Positions 30,998 through 38,849 of a stretch of 64,000 nucleotides of DNA are shown here, in pieces. The DNA lies in NCBI RefSeq assembly GCF_029714945.1, contig NZ_CP121634.1, positions 7,151,001 to 7,215,000 on the forward strand. The letters are read 5' to 3'. The position numbers and the translations under genes were made by a program. The stretch comes from Bradyrhizobium sp. CIAT3101 (GTDB lineage Bacteria; Pseudomonadota; Alphaproteobacteria; Rhizobiales; Xanthobacteraceae). The notes under the pieces were generated by a model, which worked only from the letters and a program-made list of their open reading frames with translations, was not told where the DNA came from and did no database searches. Every line of letters starts with the position of its first letter. The first letter of the stretch is position 1.

Positions 30998-30998
30998 C

Positions 30999-31325
30999 AT
31001 GATGTCCGCCCCCGAGGAGTCGGTGAGACTGCAAGGTTTTGGCGAGATGACGTTGCGCACGGCGATCGCGACGGTGATGCTGCTTGCACCGCGCGAACGC
31101 GCCGAGGCCGCGATCTTCCGCGTGCGTGACGGCGTGCGTCTGGCCGCGAGCGAGATCGCCGAGCTGGCGTCGGAATGGGGCATCGCGCCCGCGGTCGAGA
31201 TCAGATCGCCAAGGCTCGTCCCCGACCCGCGCTGGTCAGACATCGTGCGCGGCATGGTGCGAGAGGCCCCGCTGCCGTCGCTGATGGTGGCGTTTTTGCT
31301 GGGCGTGCTGGTGACGCGCAGGTGA
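30999..31325 (+). CDS. Small protein with C-terminal membrane anchor (108 aa)
   Basis: GAGG precedes the ATG. A soluble helical part (LRTAIATVMLLAPRERAEAA) leads to a short hydrophobic C-terminus (APLPSLMVAFLLGVLVTRR), suggesting tail anchoring in the inner membrane. It may form an operon with the microprotein 44 bases upstream. Function unknown. Confidence 0.65.
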   Translation: MMSAPEESVRLQGFGEMTLRTAIATVMLLAPRERAEAAIFRVRDGVRLAASEIAELASEWGIAPAVEIRSPRLVPDPRWSDIVRGMVREAPLPSLMVAFLLGVLVTRR

Positions 31326-31485
31326 TCGCGCGCGCTCGCTGCGACACACTCGCGTGACTGCAGCGCATGTTTGCCGCGAAAACCAGACGCGGCCGTTGTT
31401 GCTCGCGAAATCGCGATCTTCCTGCGGGGAACGCGCGAACGCAGCAGGGATTGGCTCGCTGTCGAAACCCGACATGGAGACAACC

Positions 31486-31776
31486 ATGACACGCATGAAA
31501 CTAGTGAGCGCGGCCGCACTGCTGATTTTGCCGCTCGCAACTGCAAGCCCCAGCCTCGCGGCCGGACGCGGTCCCGGCGGCTGCACCCCGGCGAGCGGCG
31601 ACGCTGTCGGCGCCGCCGGTCCGGCGATGAGCGGCGGTCAGTTGATGGCCGGCGTCGGTCAATGCCGACCCATCGGTAGTTGGCATCAAGCCAACACCTA
31701 CGGCTATTGGGGGCCCGGTTACGGATACGACCAGCCCGGCTGGCGCGCTCCGGCTTACGCGCCCCACGAGTACTGA
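31486..31776 (+). CDS. Secreted Gly/Pro/Tyr-rich small protein (96 aa)
   Basis: The signal peptide is MTRMKLVSAAALLILPLATA with cleavage near SLAAG. The mature part has two Cys (GGCTP, GQCRP) and a Tyr/Gly-rich tail (YGYWGPGYGYDQPGW). GGAG precedes the ATG; the longer frame from 31354 is upstream noise. Followed by a strong hairpin at 31799. Role unknown. Confidence 0.7.
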   Translation: MTRMKLVSAAALLILPLATASPSLAAGRGPGGCTPASGDAVGAAGPAMSGGQLMAGVGQCRPIGSWHQANTYGYWGPGYGYDQPGWRAPAYAPHEY

Positions 31777-31798
31777 GGCCACCACCGAAAACCACAAT

Positions 31799-31822
31799 GG
31801 CGCGGTCGATCTCGACCGCGCC
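31799..31822 (+). terminator. Terminator hairpin after secreted-protein gene
   Basis: GGCGCGGTCG and CGACCGCGCC pair perfectly around ATCT, followed by GTTTGCGTT. Confidence 0.7.
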
Positions 31823-31838
31823 GTTTGCGTTGGAGATC

Positions 31839-32138
31839 CTACGCGCGACGACAGCTACCGCGCTCTCTCAGTCTCTCGATCCATTCACCGCTGAGACCAT
31901 CGAGTGCATCGTCGATCGGCCAGTCGGGTGACGTCTCGACCAGATAAAGCAGTGACCAAGCGAGCCCAAAGCAGTCATCAGGGCCAAAGAGCCGGACCAA
32001 AGCCCTTGCCTCATCCTTGGTAACGGGCGTTTGCACACCGGCAAGCAAAGCTTCCAGCTCCCGCAGCACTGGCGCCTTGGCCAAACTTGAACTCGGGAAT
32101 GGACCGAGCTGAACAAGGCGCTGAATCGCTGGCTGCAT
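31839..32138 (-). CDS. Hypothetical protein, last core gene before the island (99 aa)
   Basis: The start MQPAIQRLVQLGPFPSSSLA follows GGAG at nine-base spacing; the frame to 32258 is longer but has no better start. The protein continues VLRELEALLAGVQTPVTKDE and DCFGLAWSLLYLVETSPDWP. It looks like an all-helical cytosolic protein of the SMI1/immunity size class but is not recognised. It ends the left core region; the island begins 250 bases further right. Confidence 0.6.
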   Translation of the reverse strand: MQPAIQRLVQLGPFPSSSLAKAPVLRELEALLAGVQTPVTKDEARALVRLFGPDDCFGLAWSLLYLVETSPDWPIDDALDGLSGEWIERLRERGSCRRA

Positions 32139-32388
32139 CACCGTGTACTCCGGCGCATTTCCGATCAGCCCATGTCCGCGAGACAGTCGAGCGAAGCCGC
32201 TAGGCCTCTGACCTAGCTCGCGAGGCCGGACCGTCAATACCGGCGAGCGACAAGCCATGCCACGCGCTCAAGCCGCCCTGCGAGGGCCAAATCGGCCGTG
32301 GACCCGCCCTCAAAATCGTTGCAAAAAGGAACCCCGAGGCGCTGGCGGCCGGTCCGCCAAGCCTCTGGAAAACGTCAACTTTTGGAAG

Positions 32389-32442
32389 AATGGTCGGAGT
32401 GGCAGGATTCGAACCTGCGACCCCTGCGTCCCGAACGCAGTG
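32389..32442. repeat. attL: duplicated 3' part of tRNA-Pro
   Basis: Identical over 54 bases to 63513-63566; contains the T arm, variable loop and 3' anticodon arm (minus strand) but breaks off at the anticodon stem, so it is not a functional tRNA. Confidence 0.92.
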
Positions 32443-32515
32443 AGCAAACCCTAACCCATTGACATTTCAATAAGCGACGCGGGTTCTGTCCCGTTTTGTT
32501 CACGCCGTTTCGGCC

Positions 32516-32537
32516 ATTTCATTGCGATATCGTTGCG
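32516..32537 (+). repeat. Tandem arm-type repeats near attL
   Basis: ATTTCATTGCG is directly followed by ATATCGTTGCG. The same 11-base unit occurs twice near attR (63456-63478) in the same orientation, so these could be arm-type integrase or excisionase sites. Confidence 0.5.
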
Positions 32538-33019
32538 GCGTTCATGCTCTGACTTCCCTCCTCGGGTGTGTTTCGCGGGATCAAAAACACCGAGGCGCAG
32601 CCTCCCCCCATGGCCGACATTCGCTCGTGAAAATAATCCTAGTACGGGCCGGAATCTAAGTTCGATAGTGGACCAGCCGATCCAAAACTGCACCCACGTC
32701 GACACGGATTAAGATAGGTTTGTGCCGGCGGCATCCTTCGACGGATTAGAGCCGCCAAGATCTCGGCGGACTGTGGTCAAGTTGAGAATCTGCTTGCCAT
32801 CTATGAATAGCCGTATCAGGTTTACCCTGATCGTAGAGGCCTTTTCGCGAGATCTGAGCTTTTGGTTGGAAAGTTTTTCCGCCGAAAGGTTATCTCGAAA
32901 ACCGAAGATGAAGAAAGAGAAACGCGGTAAGGCTTTCGGCCTAGCTCGTTGACTTTCTTGAACTGAGTATCTTGCCTTGTGAAATTGGGCCTTCCTTTGG
33001 TGGCGCCCGGACTGACAGA

Positions 33020-33190
33020 AGGCAAGATTGTACGGGAGGGATTGGACCCCCGAACGTGCACCGTGGTCGGGTCGCAGCAATGCATCCGACCGAAGTCGAG
33101 ATGTTGTTGCGACCCGATCTTTGTCATGCGTGCACAACCCTCGATAGAGACAGCGCCCGCTGTAAGCGTAGCTTCAGCGGGCGTTTCTCA
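33020..33190 (+). ncRNA. Candidate structured RNA with terminator
   Basis: CGGGTCGCA (33068-33076) pairs with TGCGACCCG (33108-33116) over nine bases, enclosing a hairpin CGAC-CGAA-GTCG. The segment ends in a rho-independent terminator, CGCCCGCTG (33154-33162) with CAGCGGGCG (33175-33183) and TTTCTC. On the opposite strand a T-arm-like hairpin is also readable. No family recognised and the 5' end is a guess. Confidence 0.35.
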
Positions 33191-33557
33191 TTTCTAGTTT
33201 TTCCACAACCACTATGATGTGCTCCGCATCTTCTTGTTGACGATGCGTTTGCATACTCTAGCGTGTGATTGTCGATGCTGTTTCGGAGGCATCGATGTGA
33301 GAGTGGTCCAACATGTCTCACTCAGTCCGAAGCACCAAGGGAGCACGCCTCCCTTCAACTATGCGAGACGACGCTGCCACCTGACGCTTGCGCGTTCCTG
33401 GTGAGCCTCAGGATGTTGCGTAGTGCTTAGACCATTCCTGACGTAGGCACCCTAGTGCCCGCGTAAGCAGCGTTGTCTCGATTTTTGAAGGCTGCCTCCC
33501 AGTCATCGTCACTCAAACCTGGCTGCCGAAAGGGCATTGCCGGAAGGCGGGAGAGCC

Positions 33558-33728
33558 ATGTGCACTAACAGTAGAACTCGAGAACCGATTTCAAACGTCC
33601 CACCAAGTATTCCCAAGCCAGAAGCCGGCACAGTGGAAGCGTCCAGCCGAACAGAAGACGTCCGTTGCGAGGAAACCCCGCTCACTAAATCAGCACGATT
33701 GATGGGAATCGCCTGGGTCGCTGAGTAG
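33558..33728 (+). CDS. Small protein directly upstream of rep (56 aa)
   Basis: The start MCTNSRTREPISNVPPSIPK follows GGGAGAG. It ends five bases before the rep start, so the two are probably cotranscribed. The protein is polar and Pro/Ser/Thr-rich without known domain. In rolling-circle replicons a small upstream gene often controls rep copy number; that role is only a guess here. Confidence 0.45.
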   Translation: MCTNSRTREPISNVPPSIPKPEAGTVEASSRTEDVRCEETPLTKSARLMGIAWVAE

Positions 33729-33733
33729 CGGTC

Positions 33734-34921
33734 ATGTTCGACATCTCACATTTTGATGTCGGGCAGGCTGAAACCACCGACTGGACGCCTACCACACCGC
33801 TTCACCAGCGGCTGTCGGGCGATGACTGCCCCTATTTCTGCGAAGAGACCACCCTCCCCGATCGTGGGAAGAGACTGAAAAAAGTCGGTCAGCGCAACTA
33901 CAAGCGCATGCATTGCGAAAAACTTGCCTTGGCCGACAGCCTAGAGGCCGCCGGTCGCGACGATGTCGCCAACCTCCTCCGCAACTGCTGCAGCCAGTTA
34001 TTTGTCGATCGCTACACCAAGGGCGTGCGCGTCCGGGGATTAAACGAGTGCAAGCATCCACTGTGCCCAACCGCACAGCTGGCGCGGGCCCGTCGTCAAT
34101 ACGGCGCCACCGTCGTAGCCGTCGAAAAATTACTCAGCACAACGGCTGACATGCAGGGGCTCTTGCTCACGTTGACAGTGCAGAGCTGTCCGGCGCACGA
34201 GCTGAATTATCGCCTCGGCGAGATCATCCGCGCATTCGGACGGCTTATGAGCTTCACCAAGGTGAAGCAAGCGGTGAAGGCCTATGTTCGCTCAGTCGAG
34301 TTCACGCGCAACGCCATCACGAGTCTATGGCACGTGCACATTCATGCCTGCCTCTTCGTATCGAAAGCCGAGTACTTCCGGCGCAGCAGCAAAATCTACA
34401 TCTCCCAGGAGCAATGGGCAGCGCTGTGGCGCAAAGCCCTACGCGCGACTTATGACCCCGTCGTCGACATCCGCGCTTTGAATGGCTTGGTTTCGCCACT
34501 CGATGAGCGCGGCCGCGACGCGCTTTGCGAGGTGATCAAGTACCAGGTCAAACCGGGCAGCCTTGTCTATTGGGAGAGCGGAAGAGCCTACGCGGTCGGC
34601 CGCCAGGTCCCGGAACTCTACCGCAAGCCGGGCAGTGACAAGCTTGAGCCGATGCTCAACGTCCCGGTGATTGCCTTCTGCGATGCCGTGAAGGGCCGCC
34701 GACTCGTCGCCACGTCCCGCAATCTGCAGGGCGATGAAACCCTCGATTTCACAGACGATCCCAAGGGCGAAGTGAAGGCCATCGACCTCGGCGAGTTCAT
34801 CTGCACCGAAATCTACCAGTGGCACACGCGCGGGCGAGACGCGGATTTCTTCCTGGTCGGTCGGACCTTCAACGACCCGGACCAACCCGGAAAGCAGGGA
34901 GGGTTCGCTATGGGGCCGTGA
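33734..34921 (+). CDS. Rolling-circle replication initiator, Rep_1-like HUH protein (395 aa)
   Basis: The central part follows the Rep pattern of rolling-circle plasmids: LLLTLTVQSCPAHELNYRL, a His-x-His-x-His metal site in LWHVHIHACLFVSKAEYF (His200, 202, 204), WAALWRKALRATYDP and the catalytic YxxK motif IKYQVKPG (Tyr270, Lys273). Such proteins nick one strand at the origin and covalently hold the 5' end. A Cys/His-containing N-terminal part (NECKHPLCP, NYKRMHCEK) may bind zinc. In an integrated element this would allow replication after excision. An uncharacterised gene and an FtsK-type translocase follow in the same direction. Confidence 0.82.
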   Translation: MFDISHFDVGQAETTDWTPTTPLHQRLSGDDCPYFCEETTLPDRGKRLKKVGQRNYKRMHCEKLALADSLEAAGRDDVANLLRNCCSQLFVDRYTKGVRVRGLNECKHPLCPTAQLARARRQYGATVVAVEKLLSTTADMQGLLLTLTVQSCPAHELNYRLGEIIRAFGRLMSFTKVKQAVKAYVRSVEFTRNAITSLWHVHIHACLFVSKAEYFRRSSKIYISQEQWAALWRKALRATYDPVVDIRALNGLVSPLDERGRDALCEVIKYQVKPGSLVYWESGRAYAVGRQVPELYRKPGSDKLEPMLNVPVIAFCDAVKGRRLVATSRNLQGDETLDFTDDPKGEVKAIDLGEFICTEIYQWHTRGRDADFFLVGRTFNDPDQPGKQGGFAMGP

Positions 34922-34976
34922 ACAACAACACGCCGAGCAATCAAACATCAACTTCAAATCCAGAACGGAGAAAGCG

Positions 34977-35294
34977 ATGAGTGAATTTACAGACGCTGAA
35001 ATTATTCTTCGCGGCACCAGTCGCGGCGTGAAGGAAAGCCGAGACGAACGTGGCCGCATTGTAGGCCACGCGGTGCAACTCGTGAAGCGCAACGCAAAAA
35101 ACGGCATCGAAGTGATGCTGGTGCGCTTGCCGGATGGGGCTGATCCGACCAACTACGCCGACGGCAAGCGGATCGAGATTCCAGTCGATATCTCGAACTT
35201 CGAAGGCACGATGTACTACCGCGCCACTGGAGAGTCCCTACTGGCAAAGCCGGCCGAGGGCCGGACGCCGCCTAGGCCAGCGACTGCGAGCTAG
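34977..35294 (+). CDS. Small protein between rep and the translocase (105 aa)
   Basis: GGAGAAAG precedes the ATG. Beta-rich pattern (EIILRGTSRGVKESRDERGR, AKNGIEVMLVRLPDG, KRIEIPVDISNFEGTMYYRA) consistent with an OB-fold or other single-strand binding barrel, as expected next to a rolling-circle Rep, but no family was recognised. The next gene starts 13 bases later. Confidence 0.6.
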   Translation: MSEFTDAEIILRGTSRGVKESRDERGRIVGHAVQLVKRNAKNGIEVMLVRLPDGADPTNYADGKRIEIPVDISNFEGTMYYRATGESLLAKPAEGRTPPRPATAS

Positions 35295-35307
35295 TCGCTC
35301 GCAATCT

Positions 35308-37122
35308 ATGCGCCGGGGCCGCAACAAGGTGGCCCCGGCACTCCTTCGTGCAAAGCAGCGGGCCAACGCCATGAAAGAGCGCGACGGTAAAGAGATTATT
35401 GGTTTTGTTGCTGTAGCTCCTGCCTTGGTCGCCGCGATCGGCGGGTTGGCAGTTGCTGGCCCGATCGGTGCGGTTGCAGCGGCCGTGGCGACCTGGGCCG
35501 GCACGTACACATACTTAGAGCCACGGACACGCCCACCGCAGAAACTTCTGCCTTCCCCACAGACCTATTCGCTGCTCGCCGCGGCAGTGCCGCCGCGATC
35601 TGCGCCACCAGCACTGACCGATGCAGAATTTCGCCAGCAGCACGGCGCACCGCAGGTTTTCTGGAGTGCAGCAGACTTTCCTAAGACGGAGTTCGGAAAC
35701 TATTACGGTCCGATCACCTGGGTTCATCCCACCGGCGGTGAACAGATCACCTGGTCATTCTTCCAAGCGATCGGGCATGCCACGACTAGCTTGGTGCGCC
35801 TAAGCGGCGGAGAATCGTTCAATCGGACGACAGCACAGCGGGTCTGCGACGCAGTGCAGATGATCGCGGCGCGGAAGTTTCAGCTAGACGCCACCGAGGC
35901 ATTCAACCGGGGCGGCGGTATGGCGCGGTATTACCGCGAGCTGGAGGCGAAGCAGCGCGCGGACAAGCGGGCTGCAATTGAAGTGCGAGAAGCCGCAGAG
36001 AAGAAGCAAAAGGAAGAGGAACAAGTCGAAAGAGAACGGCTTGCCACAGAAAAGCGCCAGCATGAAGTCTGGTTGAGGGAGCTGCGCGATGATCGCGACC
36101 GCGTGGTGGTCGAGATCAAACAGGGTCGCGAAGCGCAGTTGAAGTTCTGGTGCCTCAAGCCCGGCTTCACGGAGCAGCGCACGGGCCTGGAAGAGCGCCA
36201 GAAGGTGCTCAATGACATCAAAGTCCAAATCGCCGGAGAACTGGCGAAGATCGACACGTATCGACAGCAGATCGCGGAACGCGCGGCCCAGGAAGCTAAG
36301 TGGAAGGCCGAACGTGAAGAGAGCGATGCTCGAATGGCTCGGCTCAAGGGGCAAATCAACCTCGTCATGCGCGATGACGGCCGAATTATCCTCGGGACCT
36401 GCGTTGACGACGGCCGCGACGGGATATGGCGGCCAAGTGAACTCCGGCACATGCTTGTCGCCGGCATGACCGGTTCGGGGAAGTCGGTTTTCCTCCAACA
36501 ACTGGCTTACCAGCTACTGCGGTCGCCTGATGTCGACCGTGTAGTGCTAATCGACCTGAAGGGTGGCACCGAATTCTACCAGTACGTTGATGAACCCAAG
36601 GCGCGCGTGGCGTGGGAGCTGAGCGACGCAATAAAGATGTTTGACGAGCTGATGGCGTACTTGGATGTCCGTCTCGCAGAGATGCGTTTAAAGGGCCTAC
36701 GGGACTGGGATGGCCCCCGCACATTCATAATCATCGACGAATATGCAGAGATCCAGGAGCTGATCCACGACGCAAAGCGCGGCGAGGCCAAGGAGGCTGC
36801 TCAGCGGATGGCCAGCAACATCAGGAGCCTGGTACGGCGGTCACGTTCGGCAGGCATCGTATTGATCTGCGCGCTTCAAAAGCCAACCGCAGACGCGATT
36901 GATCCGACTTTGCGGAACAACATGGACATGCGCGTCTGCTTCCGGGTCAAGACCAGGTTCGCGGTTGAGGCCGCGCTCGATGCCGTACTCGACGAGGATG
37001 AGGAGTTGCCGGTCAACCCGCTCAAACTGAGGACAGGCAGGTTCCTGTTGGATGCTGGACACGGCCGTTACTTGCACTTCCAGGCTCAAATCGCGCCCGA
37101 TGTCGTTTTGGAGAGGAAATGA
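35308..37122 (+). CDS. FtsK/SpoIIIE-type DNA translocase with N-terminal membrane helices
   Basis: Two hydrophobic helices near the N-terminus (GFVAVAPALVAAIGGLAVAG, then PIGAVAAAVATWAGTYTYL) anchor the protein. A long charged coiled coil follows, then the FtsK motor: Walker A VAGMTGSGKSVFLQQL (Lys about 392), VVLIDLKGGTEFYQY and Walker B TFIIIDEYAEIQEL, with RSAGIVLICALQKPTAD. No gamma DNA-sorting domain is present, unlike cell-division FtsK. Size and motifs fit the TraB/TraSA class that pumps double-stranded DNA in actinomycete mobile elements. Start 35308 versus 35371 is undecided. Confidence 0.85.
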   Translation: MRRGRNKVAPALLRAKQRANAMKERDGKEIIGFVAVAPALVAAIGGLAVAGPIGAVAAAVATWAGTYTYLEPRTRPPQKLLPSPQTYSLLAAAVPPRSAPPALTDAEFRQQHGAPQVFWSAADFPKTEFGNYYGPITWVHPTGGEQITWSFFQAIGHATTSLVRLSGGESFNRTTAQRVCDAVQMIAARKFQLDATEAFNRGGGMARYYRELEAKQRADKRAAIEVREAAEKKQKEEEQVERERLATEKRQHEVWLRELRDDRDRVVVEIKQGREAQLKFWCLKPGFTEQRTGLEERQKVLNDIKVQIAGELAKIDTYRQQIAERAAQEAKWKAEREESDARMARLKGQINLVMRDDGRIILGTCVDDGRDGIWRPSELRHMLVAGMTGSGKSVFLQQLAYQLLRSPDVDRVVLIDLKGGTEFYQYVDEPKARVAWELSDAIKMFDELMAYLDVRLAEMRLKGLRDWDGPRTFIIIDEYAEIQELIHDAKRGEAKEAAQRMASNIRSLVRRSRSAGIVLICALQKPTADAIDPTLRNNMDMRVCFRVKTRFAVEAALDAVLDEDEELPVNPLKLRTGRFLLDAGHGRYLHFQAQIAPDVVLERK

Positions 37123-37577
37123 ACGGTATCGAAACAGGGGCGACACGCGAGCACGGCGCGCGTCAGCGCGCCGCGCGCAGCGGGACGCTCCCTTTTCCTA
37201 GATACCTAAGAAACACCTCGTCAAAACCCATGGGCCGGCTTCGACGTGGAGAATGCAAGATAGTCGCATCGGCAACAGCGTAACACAGAACCTACCGCGC
37301 GACAGTACAAGCATGTTATCCGGCAAAAGCGACATAGCAGGCGAGCAAAGCTAAGAGGCCGAAGGCACCATGGGCGAGCCGGAGAAGGCGGGCACGGACT
37401 GAACAGGTAAGGCCCAAGTGGCCCAGAGGTCATTTTCAAACCTTCGAGATTCGCGACTATGAAGCAGTCGAAATTGGAGATCTGCTCGCCAAGGCCCCGC
37501 CAAGTTTGGCAGGCTGGCAAATAACAAAAAAGGCGCATGGGGATACCTGATCAACCATAAGCGCTGGTCTGAAGGCC
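37123..37577. other. Intergenic region after translocase, with terminator
   Basis: No credible gene seen in 455 bases. It contains an eight-base-pair hairpin CGGCGCGC-GTCA-GCGCGCCG at 37154-37173 followed by CCCTTTT, a likely terminator for the rep-translocase operon. Confidence 0.6.
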
Positions 37578-38237
37578 TTACCTCGCCGTTAAATCTATCA
37601 GGCGTGCGCAGCATTTCTTGAACTTCTTGCCGCTAGAACAAAAGCAGGGGGCGTTGACCTTCGTGTTGGCAGCGAGGTCGACCAGCACCGCCGCCCCAGC
37701 CATTAGTTTGTCGTTCGACAGACGCTTGAACAGATCACGGTTCATGCGAATTTCGTTGCCGACAGAACATTGTTCCATCATCTGCTGCAATGTGTCGTTT
37801 GCGGCAATCCAGGCATCGACGCTCTTGAACTCTCCTAAGCTTCGCTTCACGTTGAGGAGGCGCTTCTGGCTCTTGTAATCATAGGCCCGTCGAGGATCGG
37901 GAAGGAAAAGAACATCTGACTCATTGTGGACGTGCGGTGTAATGTCGATGAGTGCACCACCTGTATCCCAAACTGCGTGATGCTCGGCCTCAACGATAAC
38001 CCGCGGCCATTCCCAGATCAGCCAACCATAGGCGATCGTGCCGCCGTCGCGGCCGATCTTTTGATTCACATTGTTAAAGCACTCGCCAATAGTCGCACTG
38101 GGCTCAGGGCGCACCGGTACCAGGAGGGGTTGATGCTGGGGGCTGACTTCGCGGCAGAGCGCAGTAATGGCAGGAGATACGACCTTGGGGGCCGTCGTGA
38201 ACGTCTTGGAGAATATCTCTTGCTTGATGATCGCCAA
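37578..38237 (-). CDS. SEC-C motif protein (219 aa)
   Basis: The C-terminus NAPCFCSSGKKFKKCCARLI is a SEC-C zinc motif (CxC...CC), found on SecA and on many free-standing proteins including defence-associated ones. The N-terminal 150 residues (YGWLIWEWPRVIVEAEHHAV, DITPHVHNESDVLFLPD) contain His residues but no recognised fold. The first possible start is TTG at 38237 without a strong ribosome site, so the N-terminus is uncertain. It faces the translocase operon. Confidence 0.75.
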   Translation of the reverse strand: MAIIKQEIFSKTFTTAPKVVSPAITALCREVSPQHQPLLVPVRPEPSATIGECFNNVNQKIGRDGGTIAYGWLIWEWPRVIVEAEHHAVWDTGGALIDITPHVHNESDVLFLPDPRRAYDYKSQKRLLNVKRSLGEFKSVDAWIAANDTLQQMMEQCSVGNEIRMNRDLFKRLSNDKLMAGAAVLVDLAANTKVNAPCFCSSGKKFKKCCARLIDLTAR

Positions 38238-38265
38238 CGGTTCACTCGGCCGCCATGAGCAAGGC

Positions 38266-38499
38266 TTACGTTGCTCGGGTCACAACCACGCACGACAGCC
38301 CCTTCTCCCGTGCGGCACTCTTGGCACGCTCGATCACTTCGTCCAAGCGCAGGTCGAAAGGACCACTACCCTTCCAATCGGTTTCGTCGCTTACGAAGAA
38401 ATATCCCTTGTCCATCGGCGGTTGACCCATTCGGTGAACACGAACAACGATGTGGCGTTCGCTCGGCTCCGTTGCCGGCATCCAAATGACGTCCACCAT
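38266..38499 (-). CDS. Small hypothetical protein (77 aa)
   Basis: The start MVDVIWMPATEPSERHIVVR follows GGGAGGG, a very good ribosome site. It continues with DKGYFFVSDETDWKG and LDEVIERAKSAAREKGLSCV. Alternating beta/alpha pattern, cytosolic. Upstream of and codirectional with the SEC-C gene, 28 bases apart, so probably one operon. Unknown function. Confidence 0.6.
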   Translation of the reverse strand: MVDVIWMPATEPSERHIVVRVHRMGQPPMDKGYFFVSDETDWKGSGPFDLRLDEVIERAKSAAREKGLSCVVVTRAT

Positions 38500-38575
38500 G
38501 CATCCCTCCCGTGTCGAATCAGTCCTCAAAGGATTCCTGGACGTCCCGACATTCTGCAAGTCCTTCGTCAGCGTG

Positions 38576-38800
38576 TCACCGCAAAATCAATCCCTGCAAA
38601 CTCTTCATATAACGCCTACTGACAGCCGTTTCTGTTATCGATATGCCCATGACCCATGCTGCGGCTGTTCTGGCATGTTCGGCTATGATTTTCATCGCTA
38701 TTCGGTGCCACAAGGTTAGGCAGACCTCACGACAAGTTAGTGCTTTCCGGATTATTCTGCGCGATGACGCCGCGCTGGACGTTCCTGCACTTGATCTCAT
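38576..38800 (-). CDS. Small helical protein near integrase (up to 74 aa)
   Basis: The conserved-looking part is TLWHRIAMKIIAEHARTAAA, WVMGISITETAVSRRYMKSL. An internal TTG preceded by GAGG could be the real start, giving a protein of about 48 residues. The size and helical character would suit a small DNA-binding regulator next to the integrase, but no helix-turn-helix is certain. Confidence 0.45.
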   Translation of the reverse strand: MRSSAGTSSAASSRRIIRKALTCREVCLTLWHRIAMKIIAEHARTAAAWVMGISITETAVSRRYMKSLQGLILR

Positions 38801-38849
38801 CGGCTAGATCAGTTGGCGCGCTCTATGCAAAGACGAAGTGCCCCTAGCA

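Larger units (their letters stand above)
32443..33557. other. Left island end without recognisable protein gene
   Basis: Several short frames exist on both strands (for example 32451-32705 minus and 32709-33137 minus) but none has a recognised domain with a good start. The region holds the tandem ATTTCATTGCG/ATATCGTTGCG repeats near the attachment site and a structured segment ending in a terminator (33020-33190). The origin of the Rep protein downstream may also lie here. Confidence 0.5.

Noticed and set aside
32451..32705. 84-codon minus-strand frame next to attL
   Set aside because: No domain, no good ribosome site; probably chance or a decayed remnant.
33010..33130. tRNA on the minus strand
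   Set aside because: A T-arm-like hairpin is visible, but acceptor pairing spans about 110 bases, there is a mismatch in the acceptor stem and no normal D or anticodon arm could be placed.
37221..37614. Two minus-strand frames of about 90-105 codons
   Set aside because: No start signals and composition of random frames; the region is more likely a terminator and intergenic DNA.
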